Positions 15,304-21,995 of a DNA stretch of 21,995 bases are shown piece after piece. Numbering within the stretch: the stretch's first letter is position 1; the number at the start of each line of letters is the position of its first letter. The position numbers were made by a program, and so were the translations under genes. Source of the stretch: JAEUIA01 sp034440255 (lineage in GTDB: Bacteria > Planctomycetota > UBA1135 > GCA-002686595); NCBI GenBank assembly GCA_034440255.1, contig JAWXBU010000065.1, positions 1-21,995 of the forward strand, written 5' to 3'. The notes under the pieces were generated by a model. It worked only from the letters and a program-made list of their open reading frames with translations. It searched no databases and was not told the DNA's origin.

Positions 15304-15639
15304 GTGCGTCGGGCTTCCGCCGCCCGCCTTCTGGCGATCGTTCATCGAGAGCAAATCACTTCCGACAGGTACTTCTCTGGCTCGTGGGGTGGTTACCACA
15401 GAATCGGATGGGTCGGCGATTCAGGGACGTTTGCCGAAGACGCGGTGAGATCGTTCGCCGATCCGCACGGTTGGACATGGACGAGCCGTCGGGATGGTCC
15501 GTCGAAGAACGTATCGGCCGTGTCGACAACGGATAGTGCGACGCATCTGATCTTCCTTGATCGCGTCGGCCGTGAGGGTCACGCGAAAATCGGTCAGGAC
15601 GGAGTCCTGCTCTACATCGAGATCGAGTGGGAGAACTAG
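15304..15639 (+). CDS. Hypothetical protein, possibly frameshifted at its 5' end
   Basis: The frame from GTG 15304 has a convincing body: DRYFSGSWGGYHRIGWVGDS, then FADPHGWTWTSRRDG, and a beta-strand end GVLLYIEIEWEN. I do not recognise the family. Its own N-terminus is poor, while the overlapping frame from ATG 15257 starts with a hydrophobic stretch (MVALVIIVMLGLRHIACVGL) like a signal anchor followed by PPPAFWRSFIES. A single frameshift near 15345-15365 would join the two into one membrane-anchored or exported protein of about 127 residues. The minus-strand ORF across the same bases is less protein-like except at its start. Confidence 0.45.
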   Translation: MRRASAARLLAIVHREQITSDRYFSGSWGGYHRIGWVGDSGTFAEDAVRSFADPHGWTWTSRRDGPSKNVSAVSTTDSATHLIFLDRVGREGHAKIGQDGVLLYIEIEWEN

Positions 15640-15660
15640 TCCGCGCCGTCCTCCCCGCGA

Positions 15661-15717
15661 CTTCTCCCGCACCGCGATCTTCAAGATCGGTTCGGCGTCG
15701 GGAAGCTTGCGGACTAC
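15661..15717 (-). repeat. 57-bp direct repeat, left copy (coding-type remnant)
   Basis: It matches 21171-21227 at about 50 of 57 positions in the same orientation. On the minus strand both copies read VVRK-[LI]-PDAEPI-[LW]-KIAV-x-EK. One of the differences inside the AEPI part is a synonymous GAA/GAG change, so both copies look like relics of one protein family. The two copies bracket the IS21 relic and the KaiC/kinase operon. Confidence 0.7.
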
Positions 15718-15767
15718 TGTGCTAGCCGATGAGCACGTCGGTCAGCGTTTCACAATGGAACGTGGCC

Positions 15768-16088
15768 TTATCCAGCGCATGGAAGTCTGTGAACCTCCCC
15801 TGTCAGACCGCGATGCCTAACCATCCGCGCTTCGCGAAGGCGACCGATCCGTTTCGCCGTCAATTCCGGGTCGCCCTTCAACAAATCGACGACGCGAGCG
15901 CGCAACGGATCGAGTTTGCGGACGCGTCGCGGTGAAGCGCGTTTGTGACTTGCCTTCGAACGCGCCAGATCCCGACGAACGGTCTTGATGTCCAAGATCA
16001 ACCGGCGCGAGATCTCGCGCTTGGGCACATGCTGGACTTCATGCATGTGACGGATCTCGGCCCACTGCGACACTCGGAGCACATCCAC
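15768..16088 (-). pseudogene. IS21-family transposase istA, N-terminal fragment
   Basis: The fragment reads VLRVSQWAEIRHMHEVQHVP, then KREISRRLILDIKTVRRDLA, then LDPLRARVVDLLKGDPELTA and KRIGRLRE. This is the N-terminal helix-turn-helix region of IS21 IstA. Translation probably starts at GTG 16082, about seven bases after GGGAGGAG, with GTG 16088 as alternative. The sequence loses family character after ~100 residues and stops at 15768. The DDE catalytic domain and istB are missing, so this is a dead relic of an IS21 left end. Confidence 0.8.
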
Positions 16089-16172
16089 TCTCCTCCCGGC
16101 TTCAGCCTCGGACGGCCTTTGTGACTTCGTCCTGGGCTTCCGACCCGGTGGCCTTCCTCGGGCATGAAGGGT

Positions 16173-16225
16173 GGTCCCTTTTCAGAGCGCCGCGAGGTCC
16201 CTTTTCAGGATGCCGTCAACAACAG
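16173..16225 (-). mobile_element. IS21-type terminal repeats (left end)
   Basis: GGTCCCTTTTCAG occurs at 16173-16185 and again at 16196-16208, a 23-base period, upstream of the istA fragment. IS21 ends carry repeats of this kind between the tip and istA. On the minus strand the tip probably starts TGTTGACGGC (or two to three bases earlier) near 16220-16225. The matching right end was not found in the window. Confidence 0.6.
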
Positions 16226-16570
16226 GTTACACATGCCGGCGGCCGAGCTTCGCGCGCCCCGAGGGCGTTACGCTCGGCTGCTGTTCGACCCTGCGTTTTC
16301 AGGCCCTAGCCACACGAAATCCTGAAGTGCCGTAATACCCACCTGTCCGGCGAGTCGTGGTGAGCATCGTTCGCCCGTCCCCATCTGCATCGGCGGGTCA
16401 ACGCCCCGCAACGATAGTCGCGTGGTCCAGGTCAGCAGCAGCTCTGCGTGGCCGCGCCGGCTCACACGTTTGGACAACACACTTTCAGCGCTTGAAGCGT
16501 GAACGCTGGATGCACGCTCCGGTCGCGCGCATCCTCACCTGCGATCGTCGCCTTCCGCGAACCTCGGGCC
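16226..16570. other. Region between IS21 end and hybrid kinase without recognised gene
   Basis: No domain was recognised on either strand. A minus-strand frame reads QVGITALQDFVWLGPENAG, which I cannot assign. The region should contain the terminator of the KaiC/kinase operon, but no strong hairpin with a T run was found. Confidence 0.4.
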
Positions 16571-18682
16571 TCACACCACAGTACGTCCTGCCAGGCCCGC
16601 CACCGCCTCGATCAGTTTGCCGAGTTCGGTGGGCTTGGGCAGGTGGACCTGGAATCCCGCCAGAAGCGCCCGACGCTTATCTTCCGGAGCCGCGAACGCC
16701 GTCATGGCCGCGGCGGGCAACTGTTCCGATGTCAGCTCCGCCCGTACGCGGCGCATCATCGAGTAACCGTCTTCTCCCGGCATCCCGATGTCGCTCAACA
16801 ACACATGCGGCCTCGCATCTCCTTCGCTTTTGACTGCGAATTGGTAGCCCTCTTCCGCCGACGCGGCCAGAACCACCGTCGCTCCCGCCGACGCCAATGC
16901 CATCCCCGCCATGTTCCGGGAGTCCTGCTCATCGTCGACCACCAACACCCGCAGTCCGTCGAGTCGCGGCAAACGCACCTTGCGACTCGGCTCGTCCGCG
17001 TCGAGAGACGAGAAAGCTTCGGGGATAGCCGGGAATTCGAGCGTGAACGTCGCGCCGAGGCCCTCGCCTTTGCTCTCGGCTCGCACGGATCCAGTGTGGG
17101 CCTCCATGATGTGGCGCACGATCGACAACCCGATCCCCAGACCGCCGTAGGATCGCGTAGTTCCCTCCTCGGCTTGTTTGAATCGCACGAAAATGGAGGG
17201 GAGGAACTCCGGCGTGATGCCCTGGCCGGTGTCCGTCACCGTGACGCGAGCCTTGTCGCCACCAACCTCCTTCACGCGCTCGACAAGAACGGACACGCGC
17301 CCATCCTTGGGCGTGAATTTGACAGCGTTGGTCAAGATGTTGGCGATTGCTTGCTGGAGCCGGATCGCATCCCCCATGACCCACAGGGTTCCCATTCCGC
17401 CTACATCGCCAGACATGATCAGCGCGATTCTCCTGACGTCGGCCGACGGACGAACGGCCTCCACTGCGGCGGACACCAAAGCCAGCAGGTCCACCCGGAG
17501 AATGTCGAGCATGAACTTGCCCGAGGTGATGCGTGCCACGTCCAGCACATCGTTGATGAGAGTGGCCTGGGCTCGCGCGTTGCGCTCGATGATGGCCAAT
17601 CCCTTGGCGAGGTCTATATCCAGCGGGTCGGCACGGGTGCGAAGCACCACAGCCCAGCCCAAGATTGCGTTCAGGGGATTGCGCAGCTCGTGGGAGAGCA
17701 TGGCTAGGAATACATCCTTGGTGCGGTTGGCATGCTGCGCCTCCAGGCGCGCCTCGCGCTCGTGCGCTTCGCTCTCGCGCAGCGCCTCCTCGGCGAGCTT
17801 GCGGCCAGTCACGTCGCTCGCCGCGCCGAACCACTCGACGACATTACCACGCTCATCCAAGATGGGAATCGCGCGCGAAAGCGTCCATCCCAGAGTGCCA
17901 TCCACGCGCAATACGCGATGTTCCAGCGCAAAGGTGCTCTTGGTGCGGACAGCTTCGAGGATCACCTTCATGACCTCCTGCTGGTCCTCCGTGTGGATGT
18001 ACTTCTCGAGCCAGTTGCGGGTTGGCTCTGCCGTGTCAGCCATGAAGTCCCGACCGTCGAGCTGACGCATCTCGCTCCAGTCCGCGCTCATGCGATAGAC
18101 AGCGTCCGAGCTGGCCTCGATCAGCGCGCCGAAGCGCCCCTCGCTCTGGCGCAACTCGGCACTGAGTTTCTCCGCCTCGGCTCTCAATTCGTGCTGCCGC
18201 ACTCCCGACTCGAGCAGCGCCCCGTTGATCGCTTCCATCCTTTTGTGGAAGTCTGCGGACTCGGTCGTGTCGGTCACTTGGATCATGACCCCGACCGGCT
18301 TGTCGCTCTCACCACCAGAGGCGCCGAGGATCGCCCACGCCGAATAGGACCACGACTTTCGAGGCGATCCTGCCGCCGCGGCGCGCGAGCCATGTTTCTG
18401 CTCGGCTAGCATCTCGGGCATCCCCGAGGCAAAGACTCGGGCCAGCATCGGGGCGCACTGGTTGGCCCCTCCCTCGGGCACGGCCTCCGCGAAGGGCAGT
18501 CCGATCAGGTGCAGAGCCTCTGTCCCGGCGAGCCGGCAGAAGGCAGGGTTGGCGTAGCGCACGATGTGCGTCAGGCCCTCGACCGCGACCATCGGCTGGG
18601 GCGAGCGCTCTGCCAAGTACCGGCAGAGGTGGGGGAACTCCGGGTAGTGATCCTGGTCGGCGATTTGTCGTGCTTTGTCCAT
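16571..18682 (-). CDS. Hybrid sensor histidine kinase (PAS-PAS-HisKA-HATPase-REC)
   Basis: 703 residues from ATG 18682 with GGAGGG eight bases upstream. There is no membrane helix, so it is probably cytoplasmic. Residues ~20-140 and ~180-295 look like two PAS domains (second ends GAASDVTGRKLAEEAL). The HisKA dimerisation helix has LAMLSHELRNPLNAILGW with phosphoacceptor His331. The ATPase domain has an N box (NILTNAVKFT), G1 DTGQGI (484-489) and G2 GGLGIGLS (513-520). Residues 575-700 are a receiver with acidic Asp583/Asp584, phosphoacceptor Asp631 (LLSDIGMPGEDG), Thr661 and Lys683. All catalytic residues seem intact. It lies 39 bases after the KaiC-like gene on the same strand, implying one operon. 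The final output is unknown, as no response regulator with DNA-binding domain is present. Confidence 0.95.
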   Translation of the reverse strand: MDKARQIADQDHYPEFPHLCRYLAERSPQPMVAVEGLTHIVRYANPAFCRLAGTEALHLIGLPFAEAVPEGGANQCAPMLARVFASGMPEMLAEQKHGSRAAAAGSPRKSWSYSAWAILGASGGESDKPVGVMIQVTDTTESADFHKRMEAINGALLESGVRQHELRAEAEKLSAELRQSEGRFGALIEASSDAVYRMSADWSEMRQLDGRDFMADTAEPTRNWLEKYIHTEDQQEVMKVILEAVRTKSTFALEHRVLRVDGTLGWTLSRAIPILDERGNVVEWFGAASDVTGRKLAEEALRESEAHEREARLEAQHANRTKDVFLAMLSHELRNPLNAILGWAVVLRTRADPLDIDLAKGLAIIERNARAQATLINDVLDVARITSGKFMLDILRVDLLALVSAAVEAVRPSADVRRIALIMSGDVGGMGTLWVMGDAIRLQQAIANILTNAVKFTPKDGRVSVLVERVKEVGGDKARVTVTDTGQGITPEFLPSIFVRFKQAEEGTTRSYGGLGIGLSIVRHIMEAHTGSVRAESKGEGLGATFTLEFPAIPEAFSSLDADEPSRKVRLPRLDGLRVLVVDDEQDSRNMAGMALASAGATVVLAASAEEGYQFAVKSEGDARPHVLLSDIGMPGEDGYSMMRRVRAELTSEQLPAAAMTAFAAPEDKRRALLAGFQVHLPKPTELGKLIEAVAGLAGRTVV

Positions 18683-18721
18683 GCCGTGATCCCTCCAGCG
18701 CGTGCTGATCTGCCGGGGGGC

Positions 18722-20245
18722 CTAGCGCTTTTTCTTCTTGCCGTTGTTGGATTCCGAAATGCTTCCCAGTCCCCCATCCCAAGCCCCGGGGATACCGGTG
18801 GTCAAGCCGGTGTAGCCCCTGAGGCGCTCGCCGATCACGATTCCCTTGGAGGTGACATGGTACTCGCGCATGTCGATGCTGTGCGCGCCGCTGCGCATCT
18901 TCACCACCATCAGCATCCGGCGCAGTTGTCCGTCGATGGACACGTAACGCATGCGGATGATGTCGTCGGAGAGAAACGAGATGGCGAAGTTGGAGAGGCC
19001 CAACGAGGTGAAGTTCTCCTCGATCTCAACGGTGGAAACGATCGTCACGCCCAGGCGGGTGAGCGCGACGATCATCCGGTAGAGCGATTCGCGGAAGTCG
19101 GTGCGAAAGTCGGGCGCCAGGGCCAGCTCGAAGCCCACCAACGAGTCGATCACCAGCCGCTTGGCTTTGGTCCGCTTCACAGCGGCGACGACCTCGTTGA
19201 CCGTCTCGTCCACCGAGAGGTCCAGGGGGCGGAGGTAGATGATCTCGAGCTTGCCGGACTTGAGGGCCGGGCCAAACTTGAGGCCCAGTTTGGCCGCGCG
19301 GTTCGCGTACTCGTCGGGACGCTCCTCGAAGACGGCCACGATCCCCGCCTCACCCTGCTTGAGGCCTTCGCCAATGAAGTGTGTTCCGAGGATCGATTTG
19401 CCCGCACCCGAAGGACCGGCGAGCAACAGACTGTGTCCGGAGGGAACACCCCCGCCCAGCATCTTGTCCAGTTCGGGGATGCCGGAGCTCAGCCGCCGCG
19501 TGCCCTTCTTCTTGTTCTCGGGCCCGATGAGGCCGAAGGTTCGCGGGAAGGCTTGAAGCCCGTCGCTGGTGATGCGGAAGGTGTGCAGCCCGGGCACAGA
19601 TTCCTGGCCGCGGAGCTTCATGATCTGCATCTTGCGCACGATCGAGTTGCGCTCCACCGACTGAGAAAGCCAGAGGAGGCCGTCGGCGACCGTGAAGACC
19701 GGGTTGTCACGGATCTCGCCGTCGGTGTACTCGCCGATCAGGAACGTGGTCGCTTGCCAACTGGTCAGGTGCAGGGCCAGCCGCTGAATGAAGCCCTGGA
19801 GTTCCACTTCGCCTCCGGGGCCCCCGGCCTGGGACTTGCGTACCACGGTGCGAAACGAATCCACCACGACCAAGCTCGGTCTGGCCGCCTCGACCTGCTT
19901 GATGATCTCCGCGAGCACCGTTCCCAGGTCCTCCTTCAGCACCAGATCGCTCATGTTGACGAAACGCACCGCCTTGCTGAGTTTGGTCTGATCGAAGAAC
20001 GAGAACTGCTGCTGGTAACGCAGCATTTTGATCGCCGGTTCGCCAAGCACCGTGAAGTACAGCGCGGGCTTCGCCGGCGTGGCGTTGGCGAACATGATCT
20101 GGTGGGCGAGGGTCGTTTTCCCGCAGCCGGGTGCGCCAGCGATGATGTTGAAGGAGAACTCGGGTAGGCCGCCGCCGAGGACGTCGTCGAGGCCGGGCAC
20201 GCCGGTCTCGATCTTACGGATGGCAACTCTGCTGTTACTTTTCAT
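18722..20245 (-). CDS. KaiC-like two-domain RecA-fold ATPase
   Basis: 507 residues. Two KaiC/RAD55-type domains follow each other. CI has Walker A GAPGCGKT (37-44) and Walker B SLVVVDS (124-130). CII has Walker A GPSGAGKS (277-284) and Walker B RLVIDS (363-368). CII keeps the catalytic Glu pair (VFEERP, 307/308). In CI the equivalent site reads FTVLGEP, so the pair is not conserved. By alignment from memory, Ser423 in FAISFLSDD falls at the KaiC Ser431 position and Phe424 at Thr432. The C-terminus ends in a Lys-rich tail (KKKKR). ATG 20245 overlaps the stop of the upstream small gene (ATGA). No kaiA or kaiB is present. A signalling ATPase acting with the kinase downstream is inferred; a circadian role is not shown. 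Confidence 0.93.
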   Translation of the reverse strand: MKSNSRVAIRKIETGVPGLDDVLGGGLPEFSFNIIAGAPGCGKTTLAHQIMFANATPAKPALYFTVLGEPAIKMLRYQQQFSFFDQTKLSKAVRFVNMSDLVLKEDLGTVLAEIIKQVEAARPSLVVVDSFRTVVRKSQAGGPGGEVELQGFIQRLALHLTSWQATTFLIGEYTDGEIRDNPVFTVADGLLWLSQSVERNSIVRKMQIMKLRGQESVPGLHTFRITSDGLQAFPRTFGLIGPENKKKGTRRLSSGIPELDKMLGGGVPSGHSLLLAGPSGAGKSILGTHFIGEGLKQGEAGIVAVFEERPDEYANRAAKLGLKFGPALKSGKLEIIYLRPLDLSVDETVNEVVAAVKRTKAKRLVIDSLVGFELALAPDFRTDFRESLYRMIVALTRLGVTIVSTVEIEENFTSLGLSNFAISFLSDDIIRMRYVSIDGQLRRMLMVVKMRSGAHSIDMREYHVTSKGIVIGERLRGYTGLTTGIPGAWDGGLGSISESNNGKKKKR

Positions 20246-20694
20246 GGTCTTTGTGTGTCTTCGTTTCTTTCACGCAATGCGCCGGCGGGCGCGTCCGGCC
20301 ACGCGTCAAGCACCAACTGCAGCATCAATGACTCGCCCACGAACAAGGCCAGCAGCTCGAGTAGATGGGCCACGAGGACGGCGCCGGCCGCGCCCTTCCC
20401 CCGGTTGGTTTTCGCATCCAACTTGTCGAGCCCCGCCACAGATCCGTCCTCGAGGATCTGCACCACCGCCAATGCTGGCGCCTGCACCTTGGCCATGGTC
20501 AGCGCCCGCGACAGAAGCGCCTGAAAGCCCGCGCCGCCCGCAAAGGTCGTGAGCACGATCCGCAACTTTTCACAGACTTGCAGCGCGGGATCCGCATCAG
20601 CGCGACTAGTGTTCGTGCGGAATGTGCGCCCGTGAACCGCTTCCATTGCGATCAACCGTCGCGCGAGATTCATCGATGCGAGCGAAGCGGTCAT
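20242..20694 (-). CDS. Conserved-looking hypothetical protein, first gene of the KaiC/kinase operon
   Basis: 150 residues from ATG 20694; GGGGAG lies immediately upstream, rather close. A second Met (residue 8, MNLARRL) is possible. The protein is helical. It has an N-terminal LARRLIAMEA, a middle CEKLRIVLTTFAGGAGFQAL followed by LLSRALTMAKVQ, and a hydrophobic C-terminal helix pair (GAVLVAHLLELLALFVGES, then LMLQLVLDAWPD). I recall similar proteins as unannotated neighbours of signalling genes in planctomycetes and verrucomicrobia, but know no function. Its TGA overlaps the ATG of the KaiC-like gene as ATGA, so the two are probably translated together in fixed ratio. It may be a partner or adaptor of the ATPase; this is inference from coupling. 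Confidence 0.75.
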   Translation of the reverse strand: MTASLASMNLARRLIAMEAVHGRTFRTNTSRADADPALQVCEKLRIVLTTFAGGAGFQALLSRALTMAKVQAPALAVVQILEDGSVAGLDKLDAKTNRGKGAAGAVLVAHLLELLALFVGESLMLQLVLDAWPDAPAGALRERNEDTQRP

Positions 20695-21164
20695 GCTCCC
20701 CTACCGTACAGCGCGGGCAGAGGCCTCCCAGATGCAGCTCTGCTCACCCTCGTGCCTCCGGAGGAGCTCGCGGAACTCGCGTTCGGAATCCTCGTGGGGT
20801 GGCTCATCGCCCCGCAAACTAGCAGAACTTGCCGAACCTGACCAGAGCAGCCCGCCGACTCTGGACGGGAGCCCGAGGAGTGATCTGAACGCTCGCTCAA
20901 CTTCGGAGAGGAGTGTTCGATGGGGCTCGGCTTGCGCCGCGGCCCTTTGATTCGAGTCCCCTCACACCAGTTAGGAGTCACCCCACTACTATCACCAGCT
21001 CGAACGCGGCCCGGTGACTTCGAAGCGTCGCTGGTACGTTCGCGCGACGGGTGCGGTAGGGCGTCGGATGCGCGAAGAAGCCATACGCTCAGAACCAGCG
21101 GTGCCATGGCGACCATTCGGGCACGATCCGGGTGACGGCGTGCGCGCCGCCTTAGCCGCGAGCG
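20695..21164. other. Upstream region of the KaiC/kinase operon, no gene recognised
   Basis: Frames on both strands are long but Arg/Ser-rich and look like shadows of GC-rich noncoding DNA. The promoter of the minus-strand operon should lie in the part near 20700-20830; I cannot place -10 and -35 boxes with confidence. Confidence 0.4.
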
Positions 21165-21290
21165 GGGGTTCTTCTCCTCCACCGCGATCTTCCAGATCGG
21201 CTCGGCGTCGGGGATCTTGCGGACGACGAGGTGGTGATCGACGACGGAGTCGCACCCGGGGGCATCGGTCGCTAGCTTCATTCGCCACAT
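21165..21290 (-). pseudogene. Remnant of an unknown small protein (VVRKIPDAEPIWKIAVEEK type)
   Basis: From ATG 21290 the minus strand reads MWRMKLATDAPGCDSVVDHH, then LVVRKIPDAEPIWKIAVEEK. The second part is paralogous to 15661-15717. After about 42 residues the frame continues only as Arg-rich noise. No known domain is recognised. Conservation of the shared peptide with synonymous change suggests that it was once coding. Confidence 0.35.
21171..21227 (-). repeat. 57-bp direct repeat, right copy
   Basis: Same sequence and orientation as 15661-15717, about 50 of 57 positions identical. See the left copy for the shared peptide. The two copies lie about 5.5 kb apart on either side of the IS21 relic and the KaiC/kinase operon. 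Confidence 0.7.
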
Positions 21291-21378
21291 CTCCGCGCCT
21301 GAAGCGTTAGTGCCGAGTGATTCGTGTCGGCTGTGTCTCAGACGGCCTGTGGTTAACAACCGGAGAGCCCGCCTCGGC

Positions 21379-21651
21379 TCATCCCGTCCGACGCAATCGC
21401 CGAAATGTCCGCGTCGGTCGATCGTGCGCGAGGTCGTACTGACTCTGGAGATTCGTCCAGAACTGAGGCGTGGCGCCGAACGCGCCCGCGAAAAGCCAAG
21501 CGGTCGCGGCCGTGATACCGCGCTTGCCGCGCACGATTTCATCGACGCGCTGAAGGGGAATACCGAGGTCCGCTGCGAACGCGACTCGAGTGAGTTCGAG
21601 CGGCGCGAGGAATTCCTCGAGCGGTATGCCCGAGATTTCCAGGCTGAGCAA
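21379..21651 (-). CDS. HigA/VapI-type antitoxin (XRE helix-turn-helix), orphan
   Basis: The last 80 residues are a clear HigA-type antitoxin: GIPLEEFLAPLELTRVAFAA, then DLGIPLQRVDEIVRGKRGIT, then FGATPQFWTNLQSQYDL. This contains the XRE helix-turn-helix that would bind its own promoter and a toxin. TTG 21651 gives 90 residues. ATG 21756 in the same frame would add a hydrophobic stretch (MRIVVTASLVVAIVCGIAAG) unlike any HigA, probably a chance or chimeric upstream frame. The usual HPGE motif before LLEEFL is degenerate (EISGIPLEEFL). No HigB/RelE toxin is visible upstream or downstream, so it is an orphan or a decayed module. Confidence 0.7.
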   Translation of the reverse strand: MLSLEISGIPLEEFLAPLELTRVAFAADLGIPLQRVDEIVRGKRGITAATAWLFAGAFGATPQFWTNLQSQYDLAHDRPTRTFRRLRRTG

Positions 21652-21837
21652 GATCGCTTCAAAAGCTGCACGATTCGTACCTGCTGCGATGCCACACACG
21701 ATCGCGACCACGAGCGACGCCGTCACTACGATCCGCATCCAAGTAAGAACCCTCATGCTCTGACCTGCTACTCGGGAACGATCGAGTACGTCGACGAGGG
21801 CGGCGAGCGACGAAGATCTCGCAATGGCTCGGTGACC

Positions 21838-21995
21838 ATGTGGCGACGATGGGGGCTTCGCTGGTGCGTCTACGAAGGAGAGATTCTCGACGGCGGAGTG
21901 TTCGAGCACGAGTCGGCCGAGCACTCTTCGATCCTGATCTCACAAGCCTGCATGGAATTCGGCGTCGTCGCCGGACAGCTCGCGCTGCACGCCGA
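21838..21995 (+). CDS. Partial hypothetical protein running off the right edge
   Basis: The frame from ATG 21838 stays open to the window end and reads MWRRWGLRWCVYEGEILDGG, then VFEHESAEHSSILISQACME, then FGVVAGQLALHA. Third codon positions are mostly G or C and the residue pattern is protein-like. The open frame extends upstream (IEYVDEGGERR), so the true start may be earlier or the gene may be a fragment. No family recognised. Confidence 0.4.
   Translation, partial: MWRRWGLRWCVYEGEILDGGVFEHESAEHSSILISQACMEFGVVAGQLALHA

Noticed and set aside
18722..20245. True circadian KaiABC clock
   Set aside because: No kaiA or kaiB is present, the CI Glu pair is missing, and one of the two phosphosites is replaced; only KaiC-like is justified.
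20949..20969. tRNA-like 3' end (ATTCGAGTCCCCTCACACCA)
   Set aside because: The bases before the T-loop-like stretch do not pair with those after it, and no matching acceptor 5' strand or anticodon arm lies upstream. At most a chance match or an eroded attachment site.
21291..21372. Possible integron attC-like core (GCGTTAG, GTTAACAAC) near small orphan genes
   Set aside because: The bases do not satisfy the GTTRRRY/RYYYAAC core pair with correct spacing, and no second site or integrase gene is present.
1..21995. CRISPR arrays, rRNA or complete tRNA genes
   Set aside because: No regularly spaced direct repeats with unique spacers and no recognisable rRNA or tRNA sequence were seen on either strand; the only tandem arrays are the 10-bp and 15-bp repeats described.

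Overview
The window is GC-rich and reads as chromosome of a member of the Planctomycetota, probably an uncultured lineage. The main reason is a C-terminal module starting CFG-(x)n-CPC[AG]N and ending in a W-Y-R-D segment. It occurs on a BNR-repeat protein and on a hydrolase remnant, and a related tail ends a multihaem cytochrome. I know such tails from deep-branching planctomycete secreted proteins. A planctomycete-style ECF sigma factor remnant, IS21 and IS91 relics and an xfp-ackA pair fit. This assignment is inference from sequence style, not a database result.

Left part (1-7540): one large secreted-type BNR/sialidase-like gene, then a gene graveyard. It holds a frameshifted, 3'-truncated sigma factor, a 5'-truncated and frameshifted alpha/beta hydrolase, an intact CIA30-type lipoprotein (minus), a fragment of a DUF1111 di-haem oxidoreductase, and two 5'-truncated remnants (a response-regulator end and a probable ABC-F end) whose cut ends meet near 7340. 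Within it lies a minus-strand group of three unusual proteins: a 173-residue disordered protein, a haemerythrin-like HHE protein with a charged tail, and a basic protein built of RGTxx pentapeptides.

Centre (7541-15200): a nine-haem secreted cytochrome c (minus), a relic of an IS91-type (Y2) transposase, a two-helix potassium channel whose 3' end lies inside a 64-bp-arm inverted repeat, and a translationally coupled phosphoketolase-acetate kinase operon. That operon converts xylulose-5-P or fructose-6-P to acetyl-P and then to acetate plus ATP. A possible 54-codon leader ORF precedes it. A DUF4177 gene split by an in-frame TAA follows.

Right part (15200-21995): a hypothetical gene, an IS21 istA remnant with its terminal repeats, then a minus-strand operon of three genes. 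These are a 150-residue protein of unknown function, a two-domain KaiC-like ATPase and a PAS-HisKA-HATPase-REC hybrid kinase. No kaiA or kaiB is visible. The operon and IS21 relic are bracketed by two direct copies of a 57-bp coding-type sequence. An orphan HigA-type antitoxin and an ORF running off the edge close the window.

The strongest candidate for a less-described system is the small protein/KaiC-like/hybrid kinase operon. The disordered protein/haemerythrin/RGT-repeat group and the palindromic element after the channel gene come next.
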